DNA of 64,000 bases from Longicatena caecimuris (lineage in GTDB: Bacteria; Bacillota_I; Bacilli_A; Erysipelotrichales; Erysipelotrichaceae). Position numbers and translations under genes: made by a program. Positions 63,990-64,000 of this stretch are shown piece after piece. Every line of letters begins with the position of its first letter. The stretch's first letter is position 1. The stretch lies in the NCBI RefSeq assembly GCF_004341945.1, contig NZ_SMBP01000008.1, positions 1 through 64,000 on the forward strand. The letters are read 5' to 3'. Below the pieces are notes generated by a model. That model saw nothing but the letters and a program-made list of their open reading frames with translations, searched no databases and was not told the origin of the DNA.

Positions 63990-64000
63990 TTTTGGGTGAA

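Overview
The window is a stretch of low-GC Bacillota (Firmicutes) chromosome. Strong AGGAGG-type ribosome binding sites, RpiR- and DeoR-controlled sugar genes, an asrABC anaerobic sulfite reductase, Cof-type HAD phosphatases, two collagen-like exosporium-type proteins and a SipW/TasA-like surface locus suggest an anaerobic, gut-type, probably spore-capable member of the Erysipelotrichia. That placement is inferred from gene content; there is no rRNA gene in the window to confirm it.

Layout. 0.1-8.1 kb: a PAS/GGDEF/EAL protein, a MacB/LolD-type ABC ATPase with a giant FtsX-like permease, tRNA-Arg(CCG), and an NTF2-like/GGDEF protein. 8.2-12.7 kb: an M32 carboxypeptidase, an unusual regulator with two GntR-type winged helices, an esterase-fold protein that seems to lack its catalytic Ser and His, and tRNA-Arg(CCT). 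12.9-17.1 kb: an RpiR repressor divergent from a PTS IIC-IIB-IIA operon that ends in a PLP-dependent C-S lyase, with an operator-like palindrome and a cre-like site between them. 18.1-29.6 kb: a SARP-type regulator followed by three transcription units encoding a 1208-residue vWA surface protein, a SipW-type signal peptidase, six TasA/camelysin-like secreted proteins and two membrane-anchored surface proteins. Each unit starts with an 11-bp-phased TGTNAC direct repeat just upstream of a -10 box, which makes the cluster look like one SARP regulon for a multi-subunit surface fibre.

30.3-38.3 kb is a foreign, very AT-rich island. It holds an internally deleted ISL3-type insertion sequence with a probable target duplication, a decayed DUF3991/TOPRIM gene from a conjugative element, a 1065-residue protein with a nuclease-like N-terminus (candidate defence gene), and an overlapping HTH-DprA / HAD-PRTase pair resembling ShosTA toxin-antitoxin systems. 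A 45-bp direct repeat (43/45) lies at both ends.

38.3-45.4 kb: two collagen-like proteins flank an epimerase and asrCBA. 45.8-53.6 kb: a NatAB-like ABC exporter, an HTH/membrane pair, an SGNH hydrolase, and a four-gene operon of ECF sigma factor, membrane protein, ABC ATPase and ABC permease. 53.7-55.1 kb: a 54-residue exported peptide gene directly followed by an HTH-TPR regulator, a candidate peptide quorum-sensing pair. 55.2-64 kb: a candidate small transcript, a PHP phosphoesterase, a DeoR/MFS pair, two Cof-type HAD phosphatases, a sugar isomerase-like protein and manA, the last two divergent around a perfect 18-bp palindrome.
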